Part shown: positions 32,160 through 43,345 of the stretch, one piece after another | Position numbering within the stretch: position 1 is the stretch's first letter | Layout: the number at the start of each line of letters is the position of its first letter | Source of the DNA: Isoetes taiwanensis | Taxonomy: Eukaryota; Streptophyta; Lycopodiopsida; Isoetales; Isoetaceae | DNA: 64,000 bases | Assembly (NCBI GenBank): GCA_021234155.1 | Contig: JAJEKV010000047.1 | Span: forward strand, 3,028,494 to 3,092,493 | Direction: 5' to 3' | Made by a program: the position numbers and the translations under genes | The notes under the pieces: generated by a model | Database searches by the model: none | Told to the model about the DNA's origin: nothing | What the model saw: the letters and a program-made list of their open reading frames with translations, nothing else

Positions 32160-32413
32160 CCAAAAACTTTCTAATTTTTCCCTAGATTCCCTTAGATTTT
32201 ACGAGATTCCCCTAGATTTTATGAGATTTCCTTAGATGCCCTTTAGATTCTATGAGCTTTTCTTACATTCTATCAAGATTCTCCAAGATTGTGTATGATG
32301 TTATGAGGATATCCTTAGATTCCCCTCAATTTCTATAAGATTCATGTAGATTCCCTTAGATTTGCCTAGATTTTATGAGATTGCTTTATATTCTATTACA
32401 TTTCATGCAATCC
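32160..32413. repeat. Degenerate minisatellite, left part
   Basis: Loose tandem units of about 20-22 bases based on CCTTAGATTTTATGAGATT. The same sequence resumes after the LINE insertion at 33,403. Position 32,402-32,413 is the left LINE target-site copy. Confidence 0.6.
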
Positions 32414-33402
32414 CTCTGGTAGACAATTAACCACTTTGCTTTACAGTGCACCCATTGACTCAAAGACGTTGGAAAAGTGCTGGAATCTTAACTATTGCAG
32501 CATGGTATGACTCAGGCCAGTTGCTGACATGGGAGGCTTTTCAGTTAAAGTTTCTATTGCGGCGATGGGATAGAGTTCTTTGGCAAAAAGTTGCTGATTT
32601 TCTACAGCCTATTCTGCCACACCAAGAAGATATTTTGGTATGGGTTTGTCATGAAGAAATTAAGGAGTGCAAACTTGTGAACTCTATGTATCAGTTGTTG
32701 CTTGATACTGATATTCTTCCTCCGTCTAATAAGTGGTCTCTTCAACTTCCTCCTCTTCAATGGCGTAAGGTGTGGTCTTGGGCATGGGACAAGCTACTTC
32801 ATCCTAAAGTGGCGCTCTTTGGTGGCGATTCTTCATAGGTGTCTCGGGGTTAATGTGCTTGTCCATAAGTTTAACCCTAGAATATCAAATCAGTGTCCAG
32901 TATGCAAGCGTCGATCTGAGACCATTGAGCATTGCTTTTTCATGTGTGAACACCTTAGACAGTATGGGACCTGTTGTTTTCCCCTTTTCGTGTTTCACTA
33001 ACAAGTCAACAACCGCTTTTGGCAATTTACCCAAGTACACGACAGAGTTACAAGGCCAAGCTTTTCATCTAGCAGCAGGATGGTTGCTTTGGACTATCTG
33101 GAAAAGACGAAGATTGGTAATCTTCAAAGGTCTGGATGTGGCAGATAATCGTGTTCTCCAAGAAGCTCAAGGTTACATTGTAAAGTCGTATCATTGTTCT
33201 TCACTTGCCCCTCGCAAGAGGCGATTGATTTTTGAGGAGTATTTGGATGTGCACTCTTATGCTTAGGCAGGTTGCTTCACTCGGTGGGTCTCCGCTTATC
33301 CGCTGAGATTTTATTCCTGTCTCTGCATTTATACTTGTATTTGACTCTTTGATTGAATAAAGTCTGACGTCATTCAACAAAAAAAAAAAAAAAAAAAAAA
33401 AA
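32414..33402 (+). mobile_element. 5'-truncated LINE with poly(A) and 12-bp target-site duplication
   Basis: TTCATGCAATCC at 32,402-32,413 is repeated at 33,403-33,414, directly after a 24-base A run. An AATAAA signal lies at 33,356-33,361. The body encodes the C-terminus of a plant LINE polymerase: ...WYDSGQLLTWEAFQLKF..., the zf-RVT segment LHRCLGVNVLVHKFNPRIS then CPVCKRRSETIEHCFFMCEH, and a tail WLLWTIWKRRRLVIFKG. There are frame changes near 32,818 and 33,000, so it was inserted dead or decayed after insertion. It splits the minisatellite. Confidence 0.9.
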
Positions 33403-33414
33403 TTCATGCAATCC

Positions 33415-33810
33415 GTTTAGATGTTATGAAGATTGTTCTAGGTTCTCCGGGATTCCATTAGATTTTATGAGAATTCCTTAGATTTGAGATTCCCTTAGAT
33501 CTCTAAGGCTTCTTGAAGGTTTCTTTAGATTTTCGTAGATTTCCTTATATTTTATAAGATTCCCTTATCCCTCACTTTGTAAAATGTCCATGACATTCTA
33601 GAAAGTTCTAGAACATTCTAAAAAGTCCTAGAACATTTTAAGAATCAGGTTTCTGTAGATCCCTTGTGTTTTATGAGATTGCCTTAAATTTCATGAGATT
33701 CCTTTACTTTCTACAACTTTCTAGAAGATTTTACAACTTTTTGAATTGTTCTAGAAGGTTTTATGTTCTAGAAACTCCTGGAACTTTCTAGAAGGTTTTA
33801 GAACTTGCGG
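33415..33810. repeat. Degenerate minisatellite, right part
   Basis: Continuation of the TTAGATTTTATGAGATTCC-type units, grading into TTCTAGAA(G/A)GTTTTA-type units at about 33,590-33,800. Confidence 0.55.
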
Positions 33811-34627
33811 CATTTGTAAATGTTATATTACATTAATGATGAAACTTTATGTTTTACAACAAGAGGCAAGGTGAAGTCATAATTGCCCCATTTTGGTGAT
33901 TATGGACGAGCTCTGAAATCCGAAACGGTGAGATATTACGATAGCAAGAGTACAAAAGTGTTGAGCAATGTCTCACCACTACATAGGGGAATTAAGATTG
34001 TTACATTAGTTGTATCATTGTAACAAGAATGGATGGGATAAATGGGCTTGGACCATTTATTGCGTTCTTTTCTAGTATTTTGTACAGATAAATGGGCTTG
34101 GACCATTTATTCTAGTATTTTGTACCAGAGGAGGGTGCTCACGACACTTAAGAAAACAAACTTTATTATGATGGACTAATTTTTTTTTTTTTTTTGGGTT
34201 GCCCCTAGGGGGGCAAACCCTTGTTTATGTGGGCTTTTGGCATATCCTAGGTATATGCTAGAATATCCCTAGGATATGCTGGTGACTGCTAAAAACTTAT
34301 GATTGGCTGTAAATGTTAGGTCACTTCTGTTGGTGGGCAGCCGCTCTCGAAACCGGCTAACCGGAGTGGACCAGGATGCTCATCAGTGCGTTGTGGCTAT
34401 TGTAGATGCTTTTCTTTCACTATTTTGCATGGCTGCACTTGCAGATTCGTGGGAGACAGGTAAAGTGATTGGAGCATTTTACATAGACAAGCAGCATCGG
34501 GTAGCCACGGAAATGCTATGGGGCTTAAATCATCGGGTGGCCAGCATCGGGTAGCATCGGGTTCTTTTTCTGAGGTGGGTTCTCTGCCTTGCATTTCTTG
34601 TGAAGCAAACAGTGAGGTTTCCGTGTC
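33811..34627. other. Intergenic with small tandem duplication and hairpin
   Basis: ATAAATGGGCTTGGACCATT...CTAGTATTTTGTAC occurs twice at 34,036-34,130. A long T run at about 34,179-34,197 is followed by GGTTGCCCC/GGGGCAAACC, related to 36,390-36,415. The open frame at 34,303-34,554 has no recognised domain, but may be 5' sequence of the PPR relic. Confidence 0.4.
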
Positions 34628-35063
34628 ATGTTGGGATTCTTGGATTCGAAGGAGCTGGTTATTTTTGGTGCCAGATGTGGGAGTATGACACATGCTCGTT
34701 GGGTCTTTGACAAGATGCCACATCACGACCTGGTGTCCTGGACTGCTATGATATTTGGTTATGCAGAGAATGGTGAGAGAAGGTTGCCGATGGAACTATT
34801 TGCACAGATACAAGGTAGTGGTTTCACACCAGATGCCCAAACTTATGTTGCTGTATTGAGGGCCTGCGCCACATGTGTAGCAAATGCTGATGGTAACCAA
34901 GTGGAGGGAAGGACTGTAAAAATGGAATGCTTGCAGAAGGGCAGAGCCATCGACTCTAAACTCACTAGGAGGAGACATGGTGCATGCTCATGAAGTCTTT
35001 GACAGGATGCCATACCATGATGTGGTATCATGGCGTGCACTGATTTTTGGTTATACAGACAGT
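34628..35063 (+). pseudogene. Plant PPR (PLS-type) protein relic
   Basis: Encodes CGSMTHARWVFDKMPHHDLV, SWTAMIFGYAENGE, then ELFAQIQGSGFTPDAQTYV and VLRACA: consecutive L, S and P-type PPR motifs. After a frame change a further repeat reads HEVFDRMPYHDVVSWRALIF. PPR proteins bind organellar RNA for editing, splicing or stability. Only two to three repeats remain, without N-terminal targeting or C-terminal E/DYW domains, so this is a fragment. Confidence 0.8.
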
Positions 35064-35942
35064 GGTAAGGGTGAGATATCTCTGTAAAATATGGAAAATT
35101 GCTTACAAAATTAAATACAGAAATGGAAATGCTATAGTGCAAGCAATGTTAAAATAATGTGTATTCAGATTCTAGGTAAATCATGGAGGAAGGGTGCATA
35201 AGTTGGCTTGCAAGACTTGGTACACCTCGAGACTAATCTATTATGGAAATTACATAGAACCCAAAGGATGGGATCTGGCTACAGTACAAAATTAGAACTT
35301 AGAATGGTATGGGGGCACATGATTTTTTAACCAAAGTCTAGATTAGCCTTCCAACTGATTAACTGCTGATACCTATTTTATTGTACTCTGCCTATAACTT
35401 TCTTCCTTAAAGTTACACATATTCCTTCCCCAAAAAACAGCATTAGCTAATAATAAGGCCATTCAATCCATGAACTTAGACAACATAATTGAATTGAATT
35501 AAACTTATTTGTGAAGACATGAAATTTTTCTCTGCAAGCCTTTGGAACGGTTTATGGCCGCCAAGATTGCTGATATAAATGGGAACATTATGAGCAAATG
35601 TCAAGGAGAAATACTTTTGCTACACATATGCTCCACATAAGCATTTGAAATGATTAGTTCAAATTACAACATTTCACAACTAGCTTGTTATGTGCAAGAA
35701 AAATGCTAATAAATGGACGATGTGCTAGCTCAGGGTTCTTCATAATGGGCTATACAATAATGGCTCTTAAGCAGAGTATCTTGTTATAGGCCCACATCCA
35801 AGATGATTAGAAGCTTAGAGTGCAATTGTTACGACCCCTTGAAGAGGCCAAGTCTAGCTACCACCAACGAAATCATCATTCTTGCTTCTCGTCTTTCGTC
35901 TTTCGATATGTTCAAGGTTTGAATGGAACCAATGGATTGTGT
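35064..35942. other. Intergenic, nothing recognised
   Basis: AT-rich, without recognisable exon or repeat. Confidence 0.4.
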
Positions 35943-36264
35943 GGGTAAAAGCATGTTAGGGTGTACCACTTTTGGAACCTACAAAAGTACATACACTAGG
36001 TACTTCAGAATTGGGTACTTTCTCATTTTTCTTTTCATTAAAACTAATACAAAATTCCAAAATAAAAGTCAAGGACGTGTTAATATTCAAAGTTAAGATA
36101 AAGATAATCCTATCGGAGACCAATACATGTATAAAAAGTTCTAAGACATACCTTATATTGAGATATTACATAGGTACCCAGTACCCAGTCCTGGCTACCT
36201 TTTTAGGTACTTTTTTGGTCACTAAATAATACTTTTTAAAGGACACCCTAACATGCTTTTACCC
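35943..36264. mobile_element. 322-bp miniature inverted-repeat element
   Basis: The first 22 bases (GGGTAAAAGCATGTTAGG...) are the exact reverse complement of the last 22 (36,243-36,264). GTGT precedes and follows the element, a possible 4-bp target-site duplication. The interior is AT-rich and noncoding. A related terminus (ACACCCTAGCTTTCTTTTAC) is present near 13,383. Confidence 0.7.
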
Positions 36265-36448
36265 GTGTTTCTTTTTCCTATTTGCAACATTCAATTTGTG
36301 AGTTATTAGCGTATTTGAATGCCTTGCCTTATGAATTATGAATTGGGCATGGAAATAGCATTCCACTGATATGTTTGAGTCCAGTTTTTTGGGTTGCCCC
36401 TAAGGGGAAAACCCTCATCCATGTGGGTTTGTGGCATATTCCAAGTAT
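36265..36448. other. Spacer with GGTTGCCCC hairpin-like segment
   Basis: TTTTTTGGGTTGCCCC...GGGG..AACCC at about 36,384-36,410 resembles 34,190-34,225, including the following GTGGG(T/C)TT and GGCATAT words. This suggests a repeat that directly adjoins R2. Confidence 0.45.
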
Positions 36449-36570
36449 ATCTAGCATTATAACAGGGGGTTTTTTTTTCTGTTTTTGTACTGTTTTCTCT
36501 AAGGTTTTCATATGATTTGGTGGTCGTATTCATCCAGGTGTACTAAATAGTATTTCTAGAGTGCACCCTT
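36449..36570 (+). repeat. Dispersed repeat R2, copy 2
   Basis: TAGCATTATAACAGGGGG, a T-rich tract, TCATATGATTTGGTGG and TTTCTAGAGTG, in the same orientation as the copies at 7,696 and 39,846. Confidence 0.65.
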
Positions 36571-39320
36571 TTGTTAGCCGTTGATTTTAGAAAAGGGGGC
36601 AAATCCTGTGGTGGAGGCTTCTTTTGTGGTGGGTGTGAATATCCTCCCATTATTTTTAGGGTTTTTTTAGGGTTGTGTGGATTAGGGCCATAATCCAAGT
36701 CTTAGTTGAATGCCGCAGGATGGGACCTTTGAGGCTCGTGTTGGATGCCAAAAAACTTCTCCAGTGCCATGGAATGTTGTTTTCAAAGATCCGGGTCGTG
36801 AAGGTTGTAGTGGGTTGTGGTTTTACCGAGAGAAGAAGAGACCGGTATTTGTATTGGGTCAATTAGTCGGGCAGGGCATCGAAAAGACGAAGGGCAAGAA
36901 ACAAGAGTTATAGGACTAGACAGAGCGGAGCGAACAAAGAAAGAAAAGAAGAGCCATTATTATTCGTAGGGACTGTGTAACCTAGGCCTTGATCAGTGAG
37001 AAGAAGCCCGAAACGTTCAGTAGGGGGTTGATTCTTGAGAAGTTTATACAAAGCCTGACGCTTGGTGTGAATATTTCGGATGCTATATCTTGCTCTCTGC
37101 ATGCTATTTAGCAGGTCTGTTTGATTCCAGAGGTGGAGTACATCAGATGATTGCATGCGACAAATGGGTTTTGTTCTAAATCGATAGGAATGCTCAAGAA
37201 AATTGTGCTTTCAATCCGGAGCAGGATTCAAGGATTCGGGATTGTGCAACCATAAGTTGGATTATCAATCGAAATTCATCATTTGGTTTCCCGAATAGAG
37301 AAATTCTTGAAGAACAGAGTTGTGGTTTCTTGTTTGCTACGGTTATAGCTAATCCGATATCGAAAGGCGTATTAGAAAATCTATGTAAGGTTCCATGATT
37401 TTTTTCCATCCGATTTACAACATGGTAGTTGGGATTTGGATTCGTTTTTATCTTAAAACTACATCCATATCCCACGTTCTTGCGAATTAATTTGGAGATT
37501 CGCTGTTTTCATCTCTTCCTTCTCTTATTGTTTCTTTGCGACCGTGCAGTGGAGAGGAAAACTGAGTACTTCGTTGGAAATTTTGAAATTGTTGAACCGG
37601 AATCAAGAAGGCGGAGATAATGGCGGTTCAAGCACGCACCCCTCAAATATCCCGGTTGCTGATTTTTGCATCAGGTAGTTTGAATTCATATTCTTGCGTT
37701 GATCTAACCCAAATCATTTTTACATTTGATATGCGTGCAAACTGCTCTAGAGTTGCGTGGGCTGCGAAATCATCAATTGGGTCGTTGCCTAACACGTAAT
37801 TTGCAATGCAACAGTGGCTCCGGCAGGTGCTATGCAAATGGAAACAGAACCTTATGAATCCGTTTGGACTAGCACCCAATTTGGAGGACATGCAATACCG
37901 GTTTCTCACGGGCCGGCACATCAAACCCGCTTCTCCTTTCAATCCAAGTATGTGACATGGCTTTGCACCTCTGTCTTTTGTTTGTGTTCCCTTTTTTTTG
38001 GAAGGCGTTAGGGTGAGATTCATGTCATTTTTTCTTTTGGAACTATACTATGAGAAGGCAGTGTTGTTTTGAGATCTGTTATGAGATCCATAATCTGACC
38101 ATCTCTTATTGCATATCCAGTTCCCACTCTTTTCTGATTTCAGATAGAAAGAAAAGGAATGTGACAATTTGTTGCTGTGAGAATCATTTTGATGCTCCTC
38201 CTTGCATTTCATATGCTGGTTGTTACAGGTTAGTCTGCAACTGCTTGGCATTTTTGCATAAATGCTCCGCTTGGCTCTTGTTCACAGTAAGGCATGTTGC
38301 TCAGCAGGAAGCTTTCCATTTTCCCTTTCTTATGAGACCATAGAAACCTTGGCAATATTTCTCTACTGCATTGCTATTTAAGCTCTTATATTATAAGATC
38401 TATTGTTAACAGGTTAAGACTCAGTATATCACATTTTCCATTGTTTCTTAGGTTGTAAGTTATTTGGAGACATTTGCAATTCTTTACTTGCGGCCTCAAG
38501 GTGTTTGGTCTCAAGGTGTTTGATCTTATTTTGTTGCTTGTTGCTAATTGATATGCCCCCGCAAAATTAAGAAAATTGTTCTTGTTTCTTCAAAATATGT
38601 AGCATATGTATGGAGGAGCAGAGATTAAAACTACATGATGCCCTTTGCCTATTGGGACTACAACTACAGAGACTGGGAGGAGGTGCAGGTACGCAATAGC
38701 CGACTTCTGCAATTTTCGTTCATCTTAGCAATGGTTCTCTTTATCATTACTAGCTTCCTCGTTGTCCTTGAAGTCCTAATCCTAAAGAGTATTCTATGGT
38801 ATGCCTATATTCTGTCCATCAAATCCTTAACAAGCTGTTTTTTTTTTTCCTTGTTCTAATTGTCAGGAACTAACTTTATTGATGTCTTCCTTTATACTCA
38901 ACTTGCAGAGCTTGATTACATCACGGGCATATGTATCTCTCCTTGTTCCGTACAACGACTCCAATGATGCAGTAGCAAACACACAAGAACAATGTAGTTA
39001 AATATACAGTACAGACCTATGGCAGAATATAGTTGCCATGCTCAGGGCTGAACAAGAGATTTACATAGACGTAAGATACAAAGATGTTGTAAAACGCATG
39101 TCGATATGGATTTAAAACTCCTATATTATGGTTCCCTTTATTGTTTCCATATGTTCTTTATCTGTTTATCTTTATTCTAATACTTCCAAATCACCATATT
39201 CTTACAGTTGTTTATTTTTTGGCACTTATGTACTTACATAAACAACCTCTATAATGTACATTTCTTGGCACTTACATACTTACATAAACAGGCTAACTGG
39301 CCCATAAAGTTTATCTATGT
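36571..39320. other. Unidentified exon-like fragments
   Basis: Several plus-strand blocks look like decayed exons but I cannot name them: 37,195-37,398 reads DCATISWIINRNSSFGF and CGFLFATVIANPISKGVLEN before a stop; 37,814-37,950 follows a CAACAG acceptor; 38,640-38,690 ends at a GTACG donor; 38,905-39,070 reads IVAMLRAEQEIYID before GTAAG. Whether they belong to one gene cannot be shown here. Confidence 0.3.
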
Positions 39321-39660
39321 TTGCTTTAGTTAGGGCCCGAAGGGCCCAAAATTTTTTTTAATATAACAATCAACATACAACTACCATTGACATCCTTAAC
39401 ACAAACCATTGCATTCAACACATTTAAATTAAAATCCCCCTTAAACCCCCTTTGGTTTGGGTGCATATTCACACGGGGGGTTACGTAGGGCAGCGAGAGC
39501 CCCAAAAATATATTTATAATACATGTACAAAATTAACACAATTAAGTACATTCTCTCAAACCTTATAGTATTTTGAAAACCTTAATATACAGTATACAAA
39601 AACTTGTACATGCATACCCCAGAAACGAGGATCGCTATGTACGGTCCAGATCTTGGAATA
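39321..39660 (+). repeat. Dispersed repeat R1 with GGGCCC hairpin, copy 3
   Basis: Starts near TTGCTTTAGTTAGGGCCCGA and holds the TTTGGTTTGGGTGCATATTC and GAGGATCGCTATGTACGG blocks. It runs directly into hairpin module H at 39,677, unlike the other R1 copies. Confidence 0.7.
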
Positions 39661-39676
39661 AAGGGCAAATATGCCA

Positions 39677-39720
39677 TTTCACTCTCGGGTCACGGAGGGC
39701 AACCCTCCGTGCGCAGCACC
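39677..39720 (+). repeat. Hairpin module H, copy away from E(z)
   Basis: TTTCACTCTCGGG...GGAGGGCAACCCTCC then GTGCGCAGCACC and TTGTT. Almost the same as the downstream end of E(z) copy 3, but here joined to repeat R1. This shows that the module is a mobile or repeat-borne end and not part of the E(z) gene. Confidence 0.65.
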
Positions 39721-39845
39721 TTGTTTTTTTAGCTTAACATTGTGAAATATAAGTCTTTAGCTTTCATTTGATACCACACCCGAGAGTTTTCGATAAATTT
39801 GGAGTTCGTTACAAAGGTTTTAATTCGGAAGGCTAATTTAACTTC

Positions 39846-39962
39846 AATATGTAGCACAATAACAGGGGGTTGATTTTGTATTTTTATACTTTTTTCTCTA
39901 AGGTTTTTATATGATTTGGTGGCGTATTAAAATAGATGTACTAATGCGTACATCTAGAGTGC
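39846..39962 (+). repeat. Dispersed repeat R2, copy 3
   Basis: TAGCACAATAACAGGGGG followed by the T-rich tract, TATATGATTTGGTGG and a CTAGAGTGCG end. About 120 bases of shared sequence. Confidence 0.6.
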
Positions 39963-41426
39963 GCATACGCCGGCAACGATTTTTATATTTTCCTTCAATA
40001 GTAAGCACCCATGTATTATTATTTTTTTCCTTGTGTATTTGGGACATGTGCATGCAGGCCTCGAGGGTTTTCATTTTAGGGTTCATGGTTTTTTAGTTTG
40101 AAGCTTTGGATAGGGCTCCATGGAGGGCCATTTCTTGCTGGTGTATATTCAGCTTGGAATTGCTAGGTGCAGGACCGCTCATAAAGCCGGATTAGATTGC
40201 GATGGGGCGTTTCTTCTTTGGTGTATACCCAAATGGGATTGATAGGTGCAGGGCCGTTTCATTATACTGGTGGACACCCATTTTTGTTATCAGCCTTTTC
40301 TTATATGATCTCAGGATTCTATTTGCTTCAACGACATCCATCTGCATAGACCCTAACGATGTAAACGAGCTTCTAAATAGGCCAGTTGCACAGAATGATG
40401 AAGGGGCTGCACAGATTTCCATTGCTTGAGGAAAATGATATGCTTTAGGCATTTCAGGCGTTCATTCCAATGGCCACTGAAGTGTGTATCCAAACCAGCT
40501 TGAAGAAGTGACAACAAGGACTTTATCATCTCAATGCCTTGGTTGATGTTGATCCAGAAGAATCCTACTGCCTGGAAATACTTTCAATCTATTACACTCA
40601 TGATCCGGTTTTCCGAGATCAGGTAGCAGACTGTCGCCGTTGACCAGTGTGGTTGAAATCTTATATCACTTAGCTTGGTCAAAATGATGGTCAATGTCAG
40701 TTGCAGCTCACACTCTACCTGCGGGAAGTGATTCCTCGTGTTTAATGCTCTGCAGCAGGTGCCTGACTAGGAGATCTGTTACGGCTATGTTGCATGTTCA
40801 ATATACTTGTAATTATGCTCTCATGTCTGGATGGAAACATTGCAAAGCATTTGTAACAAGGGTTGTCTGCTGACACCACAACAGGGCTTGAGTAGGTAGA
40901 TTAGAGCAGTTATTCACTAGCAGCTAGCAAGGAATGGCCATTATGGTAGATGAACTTCAATCCACTTTACCTGATGGTGATTCGAGGCGATCTAATATCG
41001 GGCACTTTCGAACAAGTAGGAGGTTGAATCTTCTTGTTTTCCCTCTTGTGGAGTCAGTTCCAATAAGTTTGTGAAGGAAGATCATATAGCCTGATTGAGT
41101 ATGAGTTAGATGAGCTATGACCCTTATTTTATGATATTCCAGTGGTTGCTGTAGGGAGCAGCTATAGATTTGTTATATACTTTAGGATCTCCACCGATGC
41201 ATTGAGTGAACACATGCATCCTCAATTATACCTACCCGCTTTTCTATGGATATGCAATGAGAAGGTCTGGCATTTTCTAATCGATTGAAAAATGGGAATC
41301 CCTTTTGTGTCAAGATCTGATTCCAACTCAAGCAGTTTTTTAATCTTTCAAGCATTTATTACAGTGATGATATCAGAAGTTTTTCTGATTGTATATTTTG
41401 GTTCTGAATAAGCTGGTATTTACAGG
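39963..41426. other. Unidentified fragments, partly duplicated downstream
   Basis: No named gene. The segment at 40,430-40,480 (GAGGAAAATGAT.TGCTTTAG) recurs at 41,834-41,884. A 75-codon frame at 40,202-40,429 includes DPNDVNELLNRPVAQND, which looks protein-like but is unrecognised. Confidence 0.3.
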
Positions 41427-41890
41427 GTGCTCATGGGGGCACCTCATAATTCAAAAAACAGGCTCAATGAAGATGAAAGGCATCCAAGAACATGAGCTTG
41501 CAGTGTATGTTCCTCCAATCAGGTATCCAAGAATATATATCCTTTTTGTGTTTCTGTTGTATGTTGCTTGAATTTAATATTCGAATATCCTTATGCTGGA
41601 AGTAACTTTGTTGTCTGTCCGCTGATTTGTATTTATGCTGCAGGGAAAGTGGTTTTGTTGTTTCCGAGCCGCAACAACAGATTATTGACACCATGCATTT
41701 GATTTGAATAAAGATTGAAAGCCTTACTAAAGAAGATGGGCCAGTCTTAGCGGAGGCTTTCCATGGGATGGTCATATTTCATGTTTGAGAGCATGTTCTT
41801 TTTTGTCTCAAGCTACTGGTAGCCCATTGCCTGAGGAAAATGATGTGCTTTAGGCATTTCAGACATTTATTCCAATGGCCATCTATCTGT
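41427..41890 (+). repeat. Duplicated 3' exons of an unidentified gene, copy 1
   Basis: Contains an exon-like KGIQEHELAVYVPPIR ending at a GTATCC donor, then after CTGCAG an exon ESGFVV...EPQQQIIDTMHLI and a stop, then AATAAAG. The whole block recurs downstream. I do not recognise the protein. Confidence 0.5.
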
Positions 41891-41892
41891 GG

Positions 41893-42640
41893 CAGCTCAT
41901 AATTCAAAAAACAGGCTCAATGAAGACGAAAGGCATCCAAGAACATGAGTTTGCAGTGTATGTTACTCCAATCAGGTATCCAAGAATATATATCCTTTTT
42001 GTGTTTCTCCTGCATGTTGCTTGAATTTGATATTCGAATATCCTTATGTGGAAAAGGGGTCCAGCAGACACAAATTTAATGCTTGCCTTTTATAGGTTGG
42101 GTCTTCCAAGCATATAGCATTCCGCTTGCGAACACCAAAGTGCAAGTCATCAAGATATTTGTGATTCTCCAGCGCAAACGCAGAATACATAACCAGAGCC
42201 AAATCACAGCCAACACCATGGTCTTTGCACCAGGTATGCAATTCTCCTTCTTATCTCTCAAGTTCTTCCGTTATGTTTATTCTGCAAATGTATGTAAACT
42301 TTTTTCCGTTCAAAAAGCTGGAAGTAACTTTGTTGTCTGTCCGCTGATTTGTATTTATGCTGCAGGGAAAGTGGTTTCGTTGTTCTCGAGCAGCAACAAC
42401 ATATTACTGACACGATGCATTTGATTTTGAATAAAGATTGAAAGCCTTATTAAAGAAGATGGGCCAGTCTTAGCGGAGGCTTATAGCTATGTGTATTAAA
42501 ATTTTCCACGAATCTAAGTCTGTACACAATCTCTGCAAATAGTAAAATCTGAGAAAGTAACAGCATTGCTTTCCAGGGGATCAGGTTATATTTCATGTTT
42601 GAGAGCATGTTCTTTTTTGTCTCAATCTAATGGTAACCCA
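41893..42640 (+). repeat. Duplicated 3' exons of an unidentified gene, copy 2, with insertion
   Basis: Matches copy 1, but at 42,046-42,316 about 270 unrelated bases interrupt the intron. The inserted piece encodes on the minus strand an open HTWCKDHGVGCDLAL... and CLEDPTYKR..., which may be an exon of another gene. The second exon of this copy has frame damage (frame lost after ESGFVV). Confidence 0.5.
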
Positions 42641-42729
42641 TTGCAGCAGGACCTCAAGTTGTAATACCTGACTCATAGTCCATGTGAATAAAAAATGTGG
42701 ATAGCGTGCTTGAATATTTGTGGTACTTT

Positions 42730-42925
42730 GCATCAGTTTGGAACCGCCCCCTGTGGGATGGTATTGGTTGTGGCCATCACTAGCATATGCATGACAATGT
42801 GCAGAAGGGGGTATTTTAAACTATTTTGACAGTTGATTCTCTTCAACTAGTGGTACTGGCTTAATATTGGGCGCCATGCCCTTTCAGTAAACCTTATGTT
42901 GTTGTTGTTGTTTTTGCCCATTTTA
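42730..42925 (+). repeat. Possible SINE-like 3' end
   Basis: The sequence ends with CCTTTCAGTAAACCTTATGTTG and a short (GTT)n run, like the tails of some plant SINEs (Au type). A tRNA-like head with A and B boxes was not confidently seen, so this is weak. Confidence 0.25.
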
Positions 42926-43025
42926 TAACAGTGTGTTTGCGTATATTTGGGCGGCTCTTGGTATGCAATGGAAATAATTTGTTTGTCTTTATGTTATTGT
43001 GCTTTTTAGTAATTAATGTTTAGAC

Positions 43026-43345
43026 CCGTTTGCTTTAGTTAGGGCCCGAAGGGCCCAAAATTTTTTTTAATATAACAATTAACACACAACTACCATTAAC
43101 ATTATTAACATAAACCATTGCATTTAACACATTTGAATTAAAATCCCCCTTAAACCCCCTTTGGTTTGGGTGCATATTCACACGGGGGGTTACGTAGGGC
43201 AACGAGAGCTGTCGGATGGGCATATTTGCCCTTTATTCCAAGATCTACACCGTATATAGCAATCCTCGTTTGTGGGATATGCATGTACAAATTTTTGTAT
43301 ACTGTATATTAAGGTTTGCAAAATACTATAAGGTTTGAGAGAATA
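43026..43345 (+). repeat. Dispersed repeat R1 with GGGCCC hairpin, copy 4
   Basis: Very similar to 39,321-39,660, including the TTAGGGCCCGAAGGGCCC end, and extends through GTCGGATGGGCATATTTGCC. Module H is not attached here. Confidence 0.7.
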
